Positions 5,616 through 8,342 of a stretch of 8,342 nt of DNA are shown in pieces (the stretch's first letter is position 1; every line of letters starts with the position of its first letter). The position numbers and the translations under genes were made by a program. The DNA comes from a bacterium. Its GTDB lineage: Bacteria > Krumholzibacteriota > Krumholzibacteriia > JACNKJ01. The notes under the pieces are model-generated. The model saw only the letters and a list, made by a program, of their open reading frames with translations, was not told the origin of the DNA and did no database searches. The stretch covers positions 1 through 8,342 of the forward strand of contig JACNKJ010000234.1 in assembly GCA_014382085.1 (NCBI GenBank). The letters run 5' to 3'.

Positions 5616-8342
5616 TTAGAAAATGAGCGTGGAGCGAAGTGTCAAACCCACCGAAGTGCGCGTCTCACCCGTGAGATCGGTCTTGGTTTGACCGAAGCGC
5701 AGGGTCAGGCCGCCGGAAAGCTTGTCGGAGAATTGATAACTCGCGCCCGGCGCGAAATTCAAGGTGCGTGTGCCCGAGAGCGGCTCCTCGAAACCACCCT
5801 CCAACAGCTTCACGCTCTTGGATCGTGAATAGGACATGCTGGCTGTCAGATCCATCCGACTCTTAAAGGCGGGGAGCCACTTGAGTCCAGGAATTTTCAC
5901 GCCGCCGGGAGCCGACAGGTGGTGGGAGAAATCCATGCCGAATTTCAGACTGTTGTTGCGGGTGGTCTGCGTGGCCTGCCCGCTGGTGTTGCTGGTCCAG
6001 GTCACGTTGAAGTTGGTACGCATGTCATTGGCCCATCCGATGGACCAATTGGGCGAGATGCTCAGCGTCTCGTTGCTGGTTTTGAAACCCGTACCGAAGT
6101 TCCGCGTGTCGCTGCGATTCTTGTTGTAGTTCACACCCATGGAACTGCTTTCCATGAGATTGCCGAAGACCCTCCACTTTTCCACACCGGTGAATTCCAA
6201 ACCCACATTGGGCCAGCGACGGGTGGTGTTGTCGGTTTTCACCCCGGTGCTGCTGCGGAGAGTCTGACTCCATTCGAAATTGGTGGAAAGCTGGATGCTC
6301 TCTCTCAGCGTCATGCTCGTGGACGCTTTCAGGTTCCGCGTCTCGTTGCGACTGTCCGCCGGTTTCGCCTCCACGATTTCGTTGTCGACGATTCCACCCA
6401 ACTTGGGATCTTCCGAGAAGCCGAAGCGATAGAGCATGTCCGGCTGACCAATCACATTGTTGTAGTTAGTTTTGAGAGTGCGACTCATGTCCACTTTGAC
6501 CGGCTTGAGGCCTCCCAGAGATCGCAGGACGCTCATGGCGACCTTCAAGGGCTCGAAGCGCTTCTGTACCGTGTCGCTCTCAGCCACGACCTCGGTCGTC
6601 ACGGGAAGCTCGGGTTCCTCCACGAAGCGACGGCTCACTCGACGACGTTGACGCGGGTCGGGGCCTCGAGTGGGATCCACAGGCACGAGAACTCGTGGAG
6701 GCATTCGGCGAGGGCTGCTGCCGCCCGGAGGAATGATGGCCGAACTGTTGAGCCCGCCCTTGTCGCCGCCCGGGTCACCCAACCACTTCTTGACCCAGTC
6801 ACCCACAGCGAAGTTGTAGCCGGTGTTGATGGAGTGATTGTTGTCGATGCGCTTGGTCCCCAAGGCCGTGGAGCCCGAACCGATACCCGAGAAGTTTTGG
6901 AAAGATTCTCCATAGCCGCTGGAGAATGTGAACTTTGGCCTGAACTTTCTGAAGAATGGCAGGGTGTATTCGAGTGAGAAATTCTGATTCTGGCTGGTTT
7001 GGAACCCCAAGTTTACGTCGACCCCGCCCCAGTCGCGCTTGATGGCCTTGTCGTGTTCCAGATCGCGATTATCGCTCACGGTCACGCTGGTGCGCAGGCT
7101 GGGAAAGAAATTCCAGCTCAGGCTGGCATTGTCCGACATGGTTCCCGAACGCGAATCCGGATTGGGGGTATAGCGATCGCCCAGGGCGATCCACTGCTTC
7201 TGCCAGCTCCTAACGGTACGCGTGGACAGGCTCAGGCTATTGGGCACCCATCTCATCTGAGAAAAACTGAAGATGGGCAGGGTGCGTTCTTTGAAGTTCA
7301 CCTGCCAGGTTGCGCCGTGGCTGATCTGCTCCTGAAATTCGATGCGCTGGGGGCTCGTGCTCTTTCGTTGGGAGAGCGATCCGGTGAGGTTGAGATTGTC
7401 CAAGAAAATGCGCATGAGCACGTTGCGCGACGACTTTCGGTTCAAGCTCAATGTGAGCTTCTGGTTCACCGATTCACTCGACTGTTCCTCGCGCAGTGCC
7501 GAGTCGGTGATCTCCACATCGCTGCCCGTCTCATACTTAGGCGTGTTCTTACCACGACTGAAGCTGCCTGAAATCGGCAAGTTGTAGCCGGCCAGGGGTA
7601 TGAAGTGCTGCAATTTCGTGGATGCGCTAACGCTCCAATTTCGATTGGTTACACCCGTACCACGTGTGGCCCTTAGGCCGCGGAATTCCGGATCGGTTTC
7701 CTGGAAGCTGGCGTTCACCGTAAGCACGCCACCCATGTTGGCCGAAGCATTGAGCTTGCCCGCATAGCCCGCGTCGCGGCGCACGTCTTTCAGGCGAACA
7801 TCGTTGAGCCAGGTTTGGCCGCTGATCGGATCCTGTCCCGTGTTTTTAAGGCCGAAGAAAATCGACTTCACTCGACTCAGGTCGGGGTTACCCACTTTTC
7901 GAATGGTGTAGCTCCGTGAGGGAATAAGCAGATCGTTAACCTGCGCCACCACCGTGTCGGCGTCGCTCTGCAATTTGAGATCCGTCCAGTCGGTGAGCTG
8001 GATGTTCATTTCCCGCCAGCCCTCTTCGGGCGCGACCATGGACAGCTCGTAGTAGTTAAGGCTGTCGAAGGCAGCGCGAAAGAAGATTTCATCGTTCACC
8101 GCCGCCGTGTCCGGATGGGCGTAGAAGGAGATCTGCCGATAGGCCAGCAAATTCAACGAGGAGAAGTCCTTGCGAATGAGCGCTTGATGGCCCGGCTGCA
8201 AATTTTCGTAGACGAAGTTCAGAGCTTGTTCGCGGTCGGGCAAGCCCGTGTCCGGATCGATTTCGGTGCCGAATGGCCACTCGAAATTTGCGTTCTCTCT
8301 GGAGTTGATGACCTCCACGCGGAAGTCCTCACCGGGGACCAC
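5616..8342 (-). CDS. sprA: T9SS outer-membrane translocon SprA/Sov, C-terminal 908 residues; 5' end outside the window
   Basis: SprA forms the very large outer-membrane beta-barrel pore of the type IX secretion system and is needed for gliding in Flavobacterium. The fragment opens in the SprA interior (PGEDFRVEVINSRENANFEW), then shows a jelly-roll-like segment with NDEIFFRAAFDSLNYYEL (83-100) and the typical WLNDVRLKDV (178-187) before the barrel. From there, alternating strands rich in Ser, Asn, Thr and aromatics continue to the end; ISGSFSRGKNTPKYETGSDV (257-276) matches the conserved TPKY region of SprA. The last residues, VGLTLRSTLIF, end in Phe, the usual outer-membrane barrel signal. 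Residues about 520-600 form a hydrophilic Pro/Arg-rich insert. The reading frame is open to base 8342; the GTG there is internal, not the start. Family members exceed 2,000 residues, so more than half the gene is probably missing. Other barrel families were considered, but the SprA-specific motifs make this call firm. Confidence 0.9.
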   Translation of the reverse strand: MVPGEDFRVEVINSRENANFEWPFGTEIDPDTGLPDREQALNFVYENLQPGHQALIRKDFSSLNLLAYRQISFYAHPDTAAVNDEIFFRAAFDSLNYYELSMVAPEEGWREMNIQLTDWTDLKLQSDADTVVAQVNDLLIPSRSYTIRKVGNPDLSRVKSIFFGLKNTGQDPISGQTWLNDVRLKDVRRDAGYAGKLNASANMGGVLTVNASFQETDPEFRGLRATRGTGVTNRNWSVSASTKLQHFIPLAGYNLPISGSFSRGKNTPKYETGSDVEITDSALREEQSSESVNQKLTLSLNRKSSRNVLMRIFLDNLNLTGSLSQRKSTSPQRIEFQEQISHGATWQVNFKERTLPIFSFSQMRWVPNSLSLSTRTVRSWQKQWIALGDRYTPNPDSRSGTMSDNASLSWNFFPSLRTSVTVSDNRDLEHDKAIKRDWGGVDVNLGFQTSQNQNFSLEYTLPFFRKFRPKFTFSSGYGESFQNFSGIGSGSTALGTKRIDNNHSINTGYNFAVGDWVKKWLGDPGGDKGGLNSSAIIPPGGSSPRRMPPRVLVPVDPTRGPDPRQRRRVSRRFVEEPELPVTTEVVAESDTVQKRFEPLKVAMSVLRSLGGLKPVKVDMSRTLKTNYNNVIGQPDMLYRFGFSEDPKLGGIVDNEIVEAKPADSRNETRNLKASTSMTLRESIQLSTNFEWSQTLRSSTGVKTDNTTRRWPNVGLEFTGVEKWRVFGNLMESSSMGVNYNKNRSDTRNFGTGFKTSNETLSISPNWSIGWANDMRTNFNVTWTSNTSGQATQTTRNNSLKFGMDFSHHLSAPGGVKIPGLKWLPAFKSRMDLTASMSYSRSKSVKLLEGGFEEPLSGTRTLNFAPGASYQFSDKLSGGLTLRFGQTKTDLTGETRTSVGLTLRSTLIF

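Noticed and set aside
5919..6977. A 352-codon plus-strand open frame opposite sprA
   Set aside because: It is antisense to clear SprA barrel sequence, with no recognisable domain and no ribosome binding site noted.
8340..8342. GTG at the window edge as the start of the SprA gene
   Set aside because: The reading begins inside a conserved SprA interior segment with no signal peptide, so the gene continues beyond the window.

Overview
The window is a stretch of bacterial chromosome in which every supported gene lies on the minus strand, so transcription runs from base 8342 towards base 1. In that direction the order is: sprA/sov (5' end outside the window), an exported M28-family glutaminyl-cyclase-like metalloenzyme, a short intergenic region with a hairpin/terminator, then rimP - nusA - an L7Ae-like (YlxQ type) gene - infB (3' end outside the window). 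No tRNA, rRNA, CRISPR array, insertion sequence or phage gene is visible, and no gene-free stretch exceeds about 100 bases.

The organism is most likely a fairly GC-rich member of the Fibrobacterota-Chlorobiota-Bacteroidota (FCB) superphylum or one of its candidate phyla. SprA, the outer-membrane translocon of the type IX secretion system (T9SS), is characteristic of that group. The IF2 sequence also shows Bacteroidota-like wording (SVMPQT after G3, KLSTEE and VIHKAVG in the C1 domain). The high GC content and the L7Ae-like gene between nusA and infB argue against a typical Bacteroidota genome. This placement is inference from a few motifs, not a phylogeny.

Region 8342-4699 is envelope and secretion related. 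It holds the last 908 residues of SprA, ending in a C-terminal Phe as outer-membrane barrels do, then after 17 bases an exported QC-like enzyme read from a TTG start. Glutaminyl cyclases convert N-terminal Gln exposed by signal peptidase I into pyroglutamate in Bacteroidota, so pairing a QC-like enzyme with the T9SS pore may be functional.

Region 4660-1 is the conserved translation/transcription operon. rimP and nusA overlap by 4 bases, nusA and the L7Ae-like gene by 8, and the L7Ae-like gene ends 2 bases before infB, so one polycistronic, translationally coupled message is expected. The usual ylxR is absent. The rimP leader holds a terminator-like hairpin nested inside a second inverted repeat whose distal arm contains the rimP Shine-Dalgarno sequence. 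NusA ends in a strongly acidic tail, whereas IF2 carries eight tandem x-x-Lys-Lys tetrads resembling histone H1 tails.

No wholly new system is evident. The points most worth checking are the SprA-QC pairing, the rimP leader and the histone-like IF2 segment.
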